Below, one piece after another: positions 19,523 through 31,391 of a stretch of 64,000 nt of DNA; position 1 is the stretch's first letter, and every line of letters starts with the position of its first letter. The translations under genes were made by a program, and so were the position numbers. The stretch covers positions 21,506,001 to 21,570,000 of the forward strand of contig CM043698.1 of the NCBI GenBank assembly GCA_023935145.1, read 5' to 3'. The DNA is from Bretschneidera sinensis (taxonomy: Eukaryota > Streptophyta > Magnoliopsida > Brassicales > Akaniaceae). The notes below the pieces were generated by a model. It had not been told where the DNA came from, made no database searches, and saw only the letters and a list, made by a program, of their open reading frames with translations.

Positions 19523-19755
19523 TTCAGTCCACTGGTAAGTCACTGCCAAATCCTCCAGTCTACTGGTAAGTGTTACCCAGTCAACTAGTACCTCTAGACC
19601 CTGTTTGGAGCCATTTTTTTGAAATTCAGTTATCATCCAGTCAACTGGTAAAAACTACCCAGTCGACTGGTACACTGACTCAGTCGACTGGTATGAAAAA
19701 TGTTCATATTTTCAAAAGGACCCAGTTGACTGGTATTCTTACCCAGTCGACTGGT
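19523..19755. repeat. Palindrome array between pol and the extra ORF
   Basis: About nine copies and variants of CCAGTCGACTGG between the end of RNase H and the extra ORF, for example near 19669-19680 and 19742-19753. A TATA-like sequence (ctatatatag) follows near 19767-19776. This repeats the LTR layout and suggests an internal promoter for the downstream ORF; that is inference. Confidence 0.85.
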
Positions 19756-19984
19756 ATCGCGATTCTATATATAGACTATTCATTTTTCTCTGATTTTTAC
19801 GCCATTTTTGAACAACCTAACTTTCTCTCTCTAGAAAATTTCACCATTTTGATCCAAAAACCATTCAAACAACACCTAAACACATCGATCTATTCATCCT
19901 AAACATTATTTTCAAATTTCTACGGTTGAAATCTCCTATTTCCACCAAAAACTCTCATTCCCAAAAAACCCATTTTTTCAAAAA

Positions 19985-21223
19985 ATGACAGATCGAATCC
20001 GTATAAAATACACAACCGGGGGACCAAATGCGCCAACAAGGCCAAGGTCCTCCAAACCTACGGATCCGAATACACGAAGGAAGGGTGTGGTGGGCTCATC
20101 AAGCAAGAAGCCCAGAACAGAGCTTGATGAGGCTCTGTTTTCCAGTCTTGCGGCCAAAGCAAGGTATGACTCGATCATCTGTCACAAGAAGATTATGACG
20201 GGTAGGGTTGTCGACTTCGACTCTATTCGTCATGGCAATTTTGATATCTTACCAGCCTTTGAGGCAATACACCTGACCCTACTGGTCAGAGTACATGAAA
20301 AGTACTACCCGAGACTAATTCACCAGTTCTATGCGAACTTGGTGAAACCCAGTCCTCTGACTCTGAGATTCAGAACTAGAGTCATAGGTGTGGAGTTTGA
20401 GGTCAACATTGACCTCCTCATGAGCATATTGAGGATCCCCGTAGGAGGGATACAATGGAGTCTGGATGGATGGTCAGATAATTTCGATGTCGAGGAGGCC
20501 TGTCAGATAGTCAAGGGTGACCATAACTATGTGTACAGACCCACTACATTTCACACATGTAGTGATATGCCCCTTGACTCAAAAATGTTCAACCTCATAG
20601 TGAGTTGGACCATCTACCCGAGACTTGGGAGTCGGGGGTATCTATTTAAGATAGATACAATATTGATTTAGTGCCTTAAAATAGGGCACCACTTCAATAT
20701 ATACCCTATACTGCTCGCCAATATGATTAATGGCGAAGCGAGCGACTCTGGGTGTCTACCCTACGGGATGCTCATTACACTCATACTCCAGCACTTCCGG
20801 GTGCCTTTCCCTGCCTCTGAGGCTCAGGATATCAGGCTGAAGGATATCATCAATGTCTTATCACTGAAGAAAATGGGATGCACGGTCCGTGATAGCTTCA
20901 TCTATTCAAAGGCCGGGAAGCACATACGGATTCAGGAGGATGAAAGCGATGATGATGAGGATGAGGATGTTGCTGCTGCTACTATGGACACGGATACCCG
21001 AGTACCTCCCATTGGTGACTCGAGTACTAGTCAGGCTGGATATGGCGATCTACTTCAGGCTATCACGAGCCTCCAGTTGACCATGCAATCCGGGTTCCAA
21101 ACGTTGAGCTCCTCCATTGAGTACCTACGAGACGATTTCGAGCTACACCGAGAGCGTACTGAGAGTTCCCTAGCTGAGATATGGGATCTCATTCGAGATG
21201 GCTTGGAATCTCCTGCTCCTTGA
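19985..21223 (+). pseudogene. Copia 2 extra ORF after pol (plant transposon protein type)
   Basis: Two open stretches in the same frame, 19985-20671 and 20723-21223, separated by an in-frame TAG (20669-20671), make an ORF of about 412 codons. The first half has a basic Ser/Pro-rich start, then a globular region (FYANLVKPSPLTL, VNIDLLMSILRIPVGG) resembling the putative plant transposon protein domain found in SIRE-type and other plant elements. The second half has an acidic run (EDESDDDEDED) and a C-terminal region with coiled-coil character (LLQAITSLQLTMQSG). No signal peptide or clear membrane helix is visible, so an envelope role is not supported. Confidence 0.7.
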
Positions 21224-21907
21224 GTCCTTTTCTATGTTATTATGATGTACTTAGCTTTTTCAGCTCCTAGTTCGTAGCATGGACATTTCTTTTGTGCATC
21301 TTTACCTATATTTCGGCTCTACGAAGCCTACTCTTGTATAGACTTACTGTATATATGATGATGCTTTATGTTTAACCTATTTTATGCACCCATTTTACTT
21401 ATTTGTGATGTGTTTGCATAGTTTCTAACTGCTTTTATTCAAATGTATGCTCTAAAACTGGTTGTGCTTGTATGAAAACTTCCAGTTCGTTTCGGGAAGG
21501 CTTTCGAACTCCGAATGAAGCCAAATTTTTGTGTACAAGTTTATTTAAGCATACTCTAGTTGATTATGGTATCCAAGTAGCTTATTTTTTAGTTTCTGGC
21601 CCCTTTGATTGTTGTTGTCAAAACGGGAGAGAAATATGCGAAAGCGAAAAAAACAAAGTAAACAGAAACCAGTGCATAGATTTAGGGGGAGCACTGCTCC
21701 AAAAGAATAAGATGTATGTTTTATTGTTTTGGTTGAGTTGAATATTGATTGGTTAGGTTCCACATATAAAATGCGTTTGCTTGTTTACATGGTGGTTTTA
21801 CTAAAAAAACAGAGGAAACTCTGTTCGATTTTTCTGAAAAACCAAACACTTAGTTTTTTTAACTGTTTGCACATTATTAGTTTTATCATCATCAAAAAGT
21901 GGGAGAT

Positions 21908-23067
21908 TGTTGACGCTCACTTGTATTTTAACGATGATAAAACACAACTGTTATTATACTAACAGTGCAATCTAAGTGTAGTAAGCAACAAAAGCATTCA
22001 ACCAAGGCTCAAGATGCAAGAACTCAAACCAAATCACACTTTCAAGTGAAGATTGAAGAACTAGTATAGGTCTTAGGTATTAAAACCAGTGTAAGTCGCA
22101 CTTGTACATTGTAAAGCTTATCAAATGGCTCACACACAAAATGTTTCTTAAACATAACTTTTTAATCAAACAGTTTTAAGTTAAAACCTTTTTAAACACA
22201 GAAAAATTGGGTTGGAAGACAACCCTGTCAACTGGGTACATATACTAGTCGACTGGTATATGGGACAGTGAGTCCCCAGTTGACTGGATGAAACATACAA
22301 GTCGACTAGTAAAATTGATAGACAGTCCCCAGTCGACTGGTAGCCCAGAAGCTTTAAAAACAAGAATTTTTAAGAGGATCCAGTCGATTGTTATCACGAC
22401 CCAGTCGACTGGTAGTTCAAAAAATATGACCGTTGGACTCGAAATCTGATCTTTTAAAGGCACAATCTTTTCAAATTAAAATCCCAACAGCCATATTAAT
22501 TGATGACTATATAAACCCACTCTATTGAGCTTTGAAATAGAGGTTGAGACATTGAAAAAGAGAAGAACACACACAATCAAGTTATTTACTCTTTGAAACA
22601 CCAAAAACTTTGAAATATTCATACTGAGCCATTCTTCAAGTTTTACTTTGAAAGAGAGACATTATTCAGTTGTATAAGCTTTCATTTGCTGTCTCTCTAC
22701 CATTTACTTTACAACATTTATTGTAAAGGGATTACTTCCGAGAGGAAGATGATTGTACAGTTTGAGCAACACCCGTAAGTTGCTTGTGTACGGTTTGTCC
22801 AACACTTGTGAAGTTGTACGACTAAGTTTCTTAGTGGATTACTTCAAGAAGGTTCCTTGAAGAGAGTGGACGTAGGGTCGGAACGAATCCGATATTGCCG
22901 AACCACTATAAACTGAGTTTGCATTTTCTACTCCTTAAACTCTTTATTTACAGCATAATACTTGTTTAATTGCTTGTTGGTTATATGTTTTTATAAACTT
23001 GTATTTATTCCTCGAAAGTTTTAAAAATCCAATTCACCCCCCTCTTGGGTTGAAACCTCAGTCTACA
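21908..23067 (+). repeat. 3' LTR of copia 2
   Basis: 1160-bp copy of 13043-14218, ending GTCTACA. It has one palindromic motif fewer and several mutated ones (22225-22412). Confidence 0.93.
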
Positions 23068-23072
23068 AATAC

Positions 23073-23486
23073 AAAATTTATCATCAAAATTATTTTAATT
23101 TTGTTATGATCAATATAATAGCACATAAGGGGAGGAAACGTATACTATTTTTGCAGCAACCACTATAGCATGGATATTTAGACAACAAAAAATAAGGCTT
23201 TAAATAAATAAAAAAAAGTATAAATATCTCTTTTTCTATTTTAAAAATATTTTTTAATTTAATTCAAATGTTTGTTATGATAAAATAAATTATTTTTTAA
23301 TTACCATTTTTTTTATTACATTTTGTTTTCATGAACAAAATATTCATGTACATTTGCAAGGGTTCACAACTAGTTCATTGAAAAGGGGAAAAAATAACAA
23401 ACTAGTACTAGAAATATTCTAGATTGCTTGTGTCAAAATGTGATCCCCAAGAGCTTAACAAATCATGAAGAAACACGTAACTCTTC
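23073..23486. other. Unit A spacer between two elements
   Basis: Matches 53950-54360 of unit B. No gene seen. It ends at the CTTTA target site of copia 3. Confidence 0.55.
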
Positions 23487-23491
23487 CTTTA

Positions 23492-24384
23492 TGTTGAAAT
23501 CTAGCTCTGATACCACTGTTGAAAATCACCTTACTAATTCTAGGTTGTGACCTTCAAACACCCAAATCTAGAATGATTTGAACCAAGACAAGAATCAAAC
23601 CACAAAAGAGAAAACATAAGCAATTGTTATCGAGGTTCGGTAATTTGCCTACGTCCCGGTGAGCTCCTTTGAGCTCTCTGCACTAAATCAATGGAGTTCT
23701 TACAATTACAGCAATAACTCATCAAGAACCATATGTTCTTGATGAATGAGAGAAGAGAAAAGAAAGAGATAAGAACAAAGTGTTTCCCTGGAATTTTCCC
23801 CAAGAAAATTCCAATTACAAAGCCTTAAAACCCCAATCTTTCATACACTCTCTCACTAGAAAAATCTCTGAAGATTTGAGAGCCTTTCTCTCTAAACACT
23901 AGCCAATCTTGGAATAAGATGAACACTTGTGTATTTGATACAAGTTCTTCTTCTTCTTTTTTGTTGCTCTTAGATAACCCTTTATATAGAGCAATAAATA
24001 CCATAACCACCTTGAAACCAATCTCAACCCTTAGATCTTGAGAACCAAACAATCATAGCCCTCTAAGTGGTTTTAGTGAACCTGTGCGTTTTAACCAAAA
24101 CAACACACCAGCTGAAGGAGCCTGAAATCTGGTTTCAGGTAGACTTCGCACCGCGGCGCAGAACAAGATGTGCCTAGGCGAGCTCCAAATTCGTGGACTT
24201 CCACATTTGCGGGCGGGTGGTCATGCCTCGACACAAAGGTCCGTGCCTAAGAGCGCAAAGCTTGTGCCTAGGCGCGCACAGCCTGTGCCTAGGCGCCAAA
24301 TGCTGTTGAAGCTGAAATTCTGTAGCAAGGCCATATCTTCTCAAGAACTCCTCAACCTTTAATTCTTAGACAAAAAACTCAACA
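23492..24384 (-). repeat. 3' LTR of copia 3
   Basis: 893-bp LTR. In plus orientation it starts TGTTGAAATC and ends CTCAACA. A second PBS-like sequence (gctctgatacca, near 23504-23516) lies inside it, close to the outer end. Confidence 0.9.
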
Positions 24385-24582
24385 AACTCTACCTTTGTCT
24401 AAGCAATTAAAACTGAACTAGTTTTCCAGAGAACTTAGAATCCAAACTCGACATAAGTCACCACATCATCTGATTCCAACTTTAAGAAGTTCAAGGCAAT
24501 GATTGAACTTGCTTAGAGTTAGAACTTTAGTGCCTAAATCTACAGGATTTTCTTCCGTTGCCACCTTGTCCACATGAATGCT

Positions 24583-27500
24583 TCATTCCGTAATCTTTTT
24601 CCGAATAAAATGATACTGAACATCCACATGCTTAGTCCTCTCATGGAACACCAGATAATTACACAAATGCAACGCACTTTGGCTATCTGTATACACCACC
24701 ACCTGCTCATTTAGAACCTTCAACTCTTCTAACAACCCTTTACACTGTAGAGCCTCCTTAATAGCTTTCGTTGCCGCTATATACTCTGATTCAGTTGTTG
24801 AGAGTGGTACCACCGACTACAACTGAGCCTTCTAACTTATACAACATCTGTTTAAGTTGAAGAAGTATGAAGTAATCGATATTCTCTTATCCCAACCTGT
24901 TCCATAGTCTGAATTCGCATAATCTTCTAACCAGATCGACTTACCCCTCTTCTCGTAAACAAGCCCCACATCTGAGCTTCCCTTCAAATACCTCAGCAAC
25001 CACTTCATCCCAAGCCAATGCTCTTTTCTGGGATTACTCATAAACCTGCTGAAAACATTAATGGCATGAGAAATGTCAGGTCTGGTGCTTACCATCATAA
25101 ACATGGCTGATCCAACCGCACTAGAGTAAGGGACCTTTTCCATTTCCTTCTTCTCCTTATCCGAACTAGGACATTGATCGCTGGAGAACTTGAAATGACT
25201 AGCAAGGAAAATTTTTACTAGTTTATTATCTTCCATAGAGAACTTAGGCATAATCTTTTCTATGTAAAAAGTCTGAGAAACTTTCAACTTGTTTCTCTCC
25301 CTTTCTCGGATTATACTCATCCTAAGGATCTTTTGAGCATGACCAAGATCCTTCATCTCAAATTCCGAACTGAGTTGAGACTTCAATCTTTCTATCCTCT
25401 CCTTGTTGCTACCAATAGCATATCATCAACATAGATGAGGATAATCACCATTTCCTCCACGTTGTGACCTTTATAGTACAAGCATGAATCATAGTAGATC
25501 CTCGTGAAACCCAAACTAGTTACAAAGGAATCGAACCTCTTATTCCACTGCCGAGGTGATTGCTTCAGGCCATAAAGAGATTTCTTCAAATTACACACCA
25601 AATCCCCCTGCCTTCCTTCCTCATAGCCTTTGGGTTGTCTCATGTAAATGGTCTCATAAAGCTCTCCATGTAAGAACGTTGTCTTCACATCCATTTTCTC
25701 AATCTCCCAATTAAATTGGACCACCATAGCTAACACTATCCTTATCGTCTTATATTTCACAACCAGCGAGAAAATTTCTGTGAAATCTATGCCTTCTCTT
25801 TGTGTGAACTCCTTCGCCACTAGCCTAACCTTATACTGGACTCTATCCCCTGGAGTGTTCCCTTCTTTGATCTTGTAAATCCACTTACAATCCATAACTC
25901 TCTGTTTTTCTAGTTTAGTCACTAATCCCCAAGAGTTGTTCTTCTTCAAAGAATGAATTTCCTCCTCCATAGCTAGCTTTCATCTTGACGAATCTTTACT
26001 TCTCATGGCATCACAGTAAGTTTTTGGTTCATTATTGATTATCCCTTTTTCCGAATAAGGAGCTACTGCAATAACATCCGCAAAACCATATCTCAAAGGT
26101 GGTCTGATCTGCCTCCTTTCCTGGTCTTTTGTGAGCTGATAATCATTCTGATTTGCTGCATCATCTCCTTCTAGTTCAGCCTCCTCTTCAGTGTCTTGAG
26201 CTTGGCCTTCATCAATGGGCTCTACCTGATCCGAACCCTATTGCCTTCCTTGCTCTACCTGAACCGAATCTTCTTTGATGTTATGCTTCACATAAACCGA
26301 GTTGGTTTGCTCACTTTCTCCTGTAGGGTTAGTTTTCTCCAAATAGGGAAATAATAATTCATTAAACATGAGATCCCTACTTATTATGAGTTTAGTTCTT
26401 TTTGGCTCTAAGGACCACAACCTATACCCCTTAACCCCTTCACCATTTCCTAGAAACACACACTTTCTAGACCTTGGGTTAAGTTTATCATCCTTTTGAT
26501 GTGCAAACGCAGCACATCCAAAAGTCCTAAGGTTGCTTAACTCAGGGGGGTTTCCACTCCGCATCTCCTTGAGAGTCTTAAGGTCCAAAACTCTAGAGGG
26601 TGATCTATTAACCAAATATGCAGCAGTAGACACAGCTTCCCTCCAAAAACACTTGGGTAAACCAGAGCCAACAATCATGCACCTAACCTTGTCCAAAAGG
26701 GTCTTATTCATCCTCTCAGTAACTCTATTTTGCTGAGGGTATACATAACCGTTCTATGTCTTAGAATCCCATTTGAATCACAAAATTTGTCAAATTTCTT
26801 ATTACAAAATTCTAAGCCATTATTGGTTCTCAAAACCTTAACTACCTTGCCCGTTTGAGTTTCTACCAACCTTTTCCACACCACAAACTTATTCAAAGCA
26901 TCCAATTTATTTTTAAACAAATAAACCCAAACCTTTCTAGAATAGTCATCAATAAAAGAAAGAAAGTAAAGATTACCTCCTTGTGTTGGTGTTCTTGCTG
27001 GCCCCCAAAGATTGACATGAATGTAGTTAAGAATACTCTTTGATTTGTGCACTACGGTATTGAAGCTAACCCAATGTTGCTTCCCAAGAACACATCTCTT
27101 GCAGAAATCAAGTTTTTCTACCTTGTCACCATCAAGTAAACCATCATTGCTAAAAAATTGCAGCCCCTTTTCGCTCATATGTCCCATGCGATTGTGCCAA
27201 AGAACCGTCTTATCAATCTTAGCCATCAAGCTTGCTGCTTGATCCTTGATGTCCGTCTCTCCAATCATCTCATGAGACCATCCTTTATTGTTGCTTTGAT
27301 CACTACTAAAGCTCCCTTGGTTATCTTGATCTTTCCTCCCTCTGTTTTGTATGTGTACCCCATGGAATCTAGCTGCCCCAATGAGATCAAATTTCTTCTC
27401 AAATCCGAAAGATATCTCACATTCCGCAGCAACCTTGTGACTCCATCAAACATCCTCAATTGGATGTCTCCATGCCCCTCACTTGGTAAGAAGTATTGTT

Positions 27501-27731
27501 CCCCAAGAAAATCTTTCCTCTATTAGTTTCCTTGAAATTCTTGAACCGATCACGGTGAGGACACATATGATAAGTGCAACCGGAATCCAAGATCCATTTC
27601 TCGCTGCTTGGCATTTCGCTCACATTTGAGCACACAACAAGAACATCACCATCTTGCTGTTCTCCCTTGGCAATCGAAGCCTCTCCATTTTCGGTATAGC
27701 TGCTTTGCCTTTTGCTTACATTTGAGCACAA
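24583..27731 (-). pseudogene. Copia 3 pol remnant
   Basis: Read on the minus strand: protease WILDSGCTYHMC (27456-27731); integrase zinc region WHNRMGHMSEKG with CKRCVLGK (26708-27268); integrase core FIDDYSRKVW, then LRTNNGLEF where the family has D in place of the first N, so a catalytic Asp appears lost; a one-base shift before the NRVTERMN Glu region (26711); RT 25392-25970 with YVDD; RT end 24832-25386; RNase H 24583-24813 (STTESEYIAA). Not functional. Confidence 0.88.
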
Positions 27732-27967
27732 AACAAGAACATCACCATTTTGCTATTCTCCCTTGGTAATTGAAGCCTCTCTATTTTCAGTATGCCTTTT
27801 TCCTTTCTCATCCCACTAGAGCTTCGTGATACTTGCTGGAAAATCATCTTTTTCTCCAATCGCCAAGTTCACCTTTTTTTTTGCGTAAAAACTGCCCTGA
27901 TTTTCTGCTTCCAAAGGGAAAAGTCTCCATTTCCATCAAACTTCTCAACAATGAAGTTTGAACCCAT
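27732..27967 (-). pseudogene. Copia 3 gag remnant
   Basis: The Gag start is seen at 27967 (MGSNFIVEKFDGNGDFSLWK), a typical copia Gag N-terminus. After about 30 codons the frame is lost, and the sequence runs into a tandemly duplicated segment (NGEASI.KGEQQDGDV type) before protease. There is no CCHC knuckle, so most of gag was deleted. Confidence 0.75.
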
Positions 27968-28027
27968 CTTGCAGAAAAAATCCCAAGATTTATGCAGCAC
28001 CCATAATTGCTTTCCAAACTTCTTCTC

Positions 28028-28197
28028 TCCAACTTCTAAACCTCAAGAACCCGATCAAATCTTGATCCCAACACTGTTCTTGAATCACCTAAGAAGTTTC
28101 TTTTGATTCTTTCAACTTCTAAACCTCAAGAACCCGATCAAATCTTGATCCCAGCACTGTTCTTGAATCACCTAATAAGTTTCTTTTGATTCTTGGA
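28028..28197. repeat. Direct duplication of about 84 bp in copia 3 leader
   Basis: The sequence starting cttctaaacctcaagaaccc near 28034 is repeated from near 28110 with few changes, between the gag start and the PBS. Confidence 0.85.
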
Positions 28198-28215
28198 ATC
28201 TTGCTCTGATACCAC

Positions 28216-29106
28216 TGTTGCTGAACCAAAGCTCTGATACCACTGTTGAAAATCACCTTACTAATCCCAAGTTGTGACCTTCAAACACCCAAATCTAGAA
28301 TGATTTGAACCAAGACAAGAATCAAACCACAAAAGAGAAAGCACAAGCAATTGTTATCGAGGTTCAGTAATTTTCCTACGTCCCCGTGAGCTCCTCTGAG
28401 CTCTCTACACTAAATCAATGGAGTTCTTACAATTACAGCAACAACTCATCAAGAACCACGTGTTCTTGATGAATGAGAGAAGAGAAAAGAAAGAGTTAAG
28501 AACAAAGTGTTTCGTTTCCCTGGAATTTTCCCCAAGAAAATTTCAATTACAAAGTCCTAAAACCCTAATCTTTCATACACTTTCTCACTAGAAAAATCTC
28601 TAAAGATTTGAGAGCTTTTCTCTCTAAACACCAGCTAATCTTGGAATGAGATGAACACTTGTGTATTTGATACTAGTTCTTCTTTTCTTTTTTTATCACT
28701 CCTAGATAACCCTTTATATAGAGTAATAACTACCATAACCACCTTGAAACCAATCTTAGCCCTTAGATCTTGAGAACCAAACAATCATAGCTCTCTAAGT
28801 GGTTTAAGTGAACCTATGTGTTTTAACCAAAACAACATACCAGCTGAAGGAGCCTGAAATATGCTTTCAAGTAGACTTCATGCCACGGCGCAGAACAAGG
28901 TGTGCCTAGGCGAGCTCTAAATTCGTGGACTTCCACACTTGTGGGCGGACAAGGTGCGGGTGGTCGTGTCTCGGCACAGAGGTCCGTGCATAAGTGCGCA
29001 AAGCTTGTGCCTAGGCGCCAAATGCTGCTGAAGCTGAAATTCTGCAGCAAGGCCATCTCTTCTCAAGAACTCCTCAACCTTTAATTCTTAGACAAAAAAC
29101 CCAACA
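28216..29106 (-). repeat. 5' LTR of copia 3
   Basis: 891-bp LTR. Its inner end carries an internal copy of the PBS (28231-28242) about 28 bp from the functional PBS at 28203-28214. It includes a GC-richer part (about 28890-29010) with repeated gtgcctaggcg. Confidence 0.9.
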
Positions 29107-29186
29107 CTTTATTTTTCTTTCATTCCCCATCAATCCAAATGCCCCTTCATCTCTCCATTATATCATTAGCACTAGAATCATCGTGT

Positions 29187-29474
29187 TCAAATTTGTTGTA
29201 GGCACCAAGCAAAATGCTCAATGTTGCTTTTATCCGGAGGTTCATCATCTTCTATACCACATACCTTGCAAAGTGGAATACCATGTTGCGTGCATTGAGG
29301 CCCAGGCTTTAGATGGTAATAAGGACTATGAGGACTCTTGTTAGAGACTCCTCCCTCATCATTATTATCAGAAAGAACTTGACAAGATTCTGCGGACAAG
29401 AAAAATTGTGGAGCCAGAGGAGGATATCGATCAAAGTCCTCTGACCCCTTATCCTTCTCTTGCTTAGTAGTCAT
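29187..29474 (-). CDS. Small conserved ORF, unknown function (unit A copy)
   Basis: 95-codon ORF with ATG at 29474 and TGA at 29187. The product is acidic at the start (MTTKQEKDKGSEDFDRYPP) and has a CKVCG motif and a further Cys near the end; no known family recognised. The reading frame is largely kept in unit B (54427-54714), where differences from this copy are few but include one nonsense codon. It has no neighbours in an evident unit. It may be a single-exon gene or the first exon of a longer one: a possible donor (cttGgtgcct) lies near the stop. Moderate support only. Confidence 0.45.
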   Translation of the reverse strand: MTTKQEKDKGSEDFDRYPPLAPQFFLSAESCQVLSDNNDEGGVSNKSPHSPYYHLKPGPQCTQHGIPLCKVCGIEDDEPPDKSNIEHFAWCLQQI

Positions 29475-31105
29475 ATTGAACAGTAGGTTGAAGCTAATAA
29501 AGCTTTAGATCGAAGAGATTGGGGCCAATAAAACCACTCAAAATGGGAAAACTTGTAGTTTCTTTCTGACAAACCAAGTTCTTCCAAATTAAAAATGACC
29601 TCTATTTCTCCACTTGTGAATGATAAGAAACCATATAATTCTACGTAGAGAATTTTTACATAGTTTTACCTAAAAAAATTATGTAGTATTGAGTTTTTTT
29701 TGCATTTTTCCTCCATCTAAAAGTTGCAATGAGTGTTTTAATACTTTTTTTTGTTATAGAAATTGTACAATTTATGTAATTGAAAGTTAATAATGGATTG
29801 ATTCTCCTGTGGACGTAGACAAGAGGTGTCGAACCACGTTAAAATTTTTGTGTTTATTTTTTCTTTAATTTTACTATTGTCATTGTTGATTGTGCGACAG
29901 AATTCTAAAAAAAAATTGTTAAGAAGGTTGTTAATATTGACAAGAAATATTAAGATTGTTAACATTGACAAGAAATGTTAAGAAGATTGTTAGTATTGGG
30001 AGTCATCTTGAAGGGCTCGAGTGCAGGATCATGTTGCTGTGATGATAATTAATTTTGCAGGAGTAATTAGTGCAATTCGTTGCGGGAAAGGGAGCTAGGA
30101 GTTAGGACATGCATGTAACCCCCTCTGTTTCGGGAGTTACGTTCCATGGTTTTCTCAATACACTTAATTTCATAGAGAGAGCGTTAGAATAAAATATTCA
30201 GCCAACATTCCTTGAATTATTTCATAAAGTTGCATTCTTTAGTATACCACAACTAATCTCTGTTGTATGGGTATGAGGTTCCAAGTTGAAATCTCCAAAT
30301 ATCTCAAATTATTGTAAATTATTAACAAAATCTTTATAGTAACTTTTTATTGTGATGACTCACAGAGCATATGGATAGTCTAAATGAAGAAAAATCATCA
30401 TATATATTCATGATCAAATGAACCTAAAACCAACTTTGACCAGCTTTTGAGTCCGTGGGTTCGATCTTTTACCATGTCATTTGGGTTTTGCCCACTTTAG
30501 AGCTTTGGTAATGACATTTTCTGCTGATAAAGTTTAGAATGTGTGTTGGTTCTAATAATAAAAAAAATAATAGTGTTGGACAAATGAGTATCACTTGCTG
30601 TAGTGAGAAAGTTCTTAACTTGGGGGATCAGATCTTCTGCAGTTTGGATCTTGTCCAGTTATGTTATTGGTAGTAAATTCGACTACCACATCATTTAAAA
30701 GCACATCCTGTTCAGACTTCAATTGTGTTGTTGATGTAGCAATTGAATCTACCAACTGGACATGATCCTAACTGCACCACCGTACAAAATCTCTAATTTT
30801 AGAGGATTTTGGTCCCTTAACTTAGTATACCAATAGGTAACAGTCATTGCTAGCTGAATTTTCTTTTTAAATAAAAAAGGTAGAAACAACATATTTTACC
30901 CAACAAAGGATGGGTTTATTCCTATTAACGTTACATAATTAGTTCATCCATCACTCCACAAAGAAGTGAATGGAAAACATTTAGGCAAATATGACAATAG
31001 GACTCCTAAACAACATATTTTACCCAACAAAGGATGGGTTTATTCCTATTAACGTTACATAATTTCGTTCATCCATCACTCCACAAAGAAGTGAATGGAA
31101 AACAT
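29475..31105. other. Spacer between the 95-codon ORF and subtilase copy 2
   Basis: Aligns closely with 54715-56180 in unit B. No gene recognised. It ends in the 3' flank of copy 2, including a 124-bp tandem duplication. Confidence 0.6.
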
Positions 31106-31131
31106 TTAGGCAAATATGACAATAGGACTCC
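30884..31131. repeat. 124-bp tandem duplication, 3' flank of copy 2
   Basis: The unit beginning aaacaacatattttaccc at 30884 repeats at 31008, covering the stop codon and 3' flank of the subtilase. Copy 3 has the same duplication, interrupted by copia 4; copy 4 has one unit. Confidence 0.92.
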
Positions 31132-31391
31132 AAACATTGTGCTTTCCATCTGACCATATAAGCGACGCACAGATCTTGTGATTAACTGCTAGTGGTCTTC
31201 CAGATACTCTCACACGAAACTGCAATTTCTCATTTAATGATTTGAATGATAAGATTTTGGGAGTAACACTGAACTGAGATGAGAAAGGAAGTTTGTTTTT
31301 GCTTTGTAAATGGAATTAGGCTTCCCTACGTTTGTGACTGTTCTTGGAAACAGCACACTGAAATTCTTCTTTGTTTCCACTTTAAAAGACA

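Larger units (their letters stand above)
13043..23067 (+). mobile_element. Copia 2: SIRE/Maximus-like LTR retrotransposon
   Basis: 10,025-bp element with LTRs of about 1.17 kb. The target duplication AATAC is perfect (13038-13042 and 23068-23072); the empty site is seen in unit B near 53940-53950. The PBS for initiator tRNA-Met (TGGTATCAGAGCC) starts at 14221, and a purine tract (aaaagtgggagat) precedes the 3' LTR. Order: gag, protease, integrase, RT, RNase H, palindrome array, extra ORF, 3' LTR. The long LTRs, 10-kb size, Gag start (MAENSYSEGHSYTR) and ORF after pol fit the SIRE/Maximus lineage. The final CA of the 5' LTR is mutated to TA. Frameshifts and stops make it defective. Confidence 0.94.
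23492..29106 (-). mobile_element. Copia 3: defective copia element
   Basis: 5615-bp element in minus orientation with target duplication CTTTA at 23487-23491 and 29107-29111. Unit B (near 54350-54365) shows the uninterrupted sequence. LTRs are 23492-24384 and 28216-29106. The PBS (minus-strand TGGTATCAGAGC, plus 28203-28214) lies just inside the 5' LTR. Protease, integrase, RT and RNase H remain in broken frames, while gag is almost entirely deleted. Confidence 0.93.
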
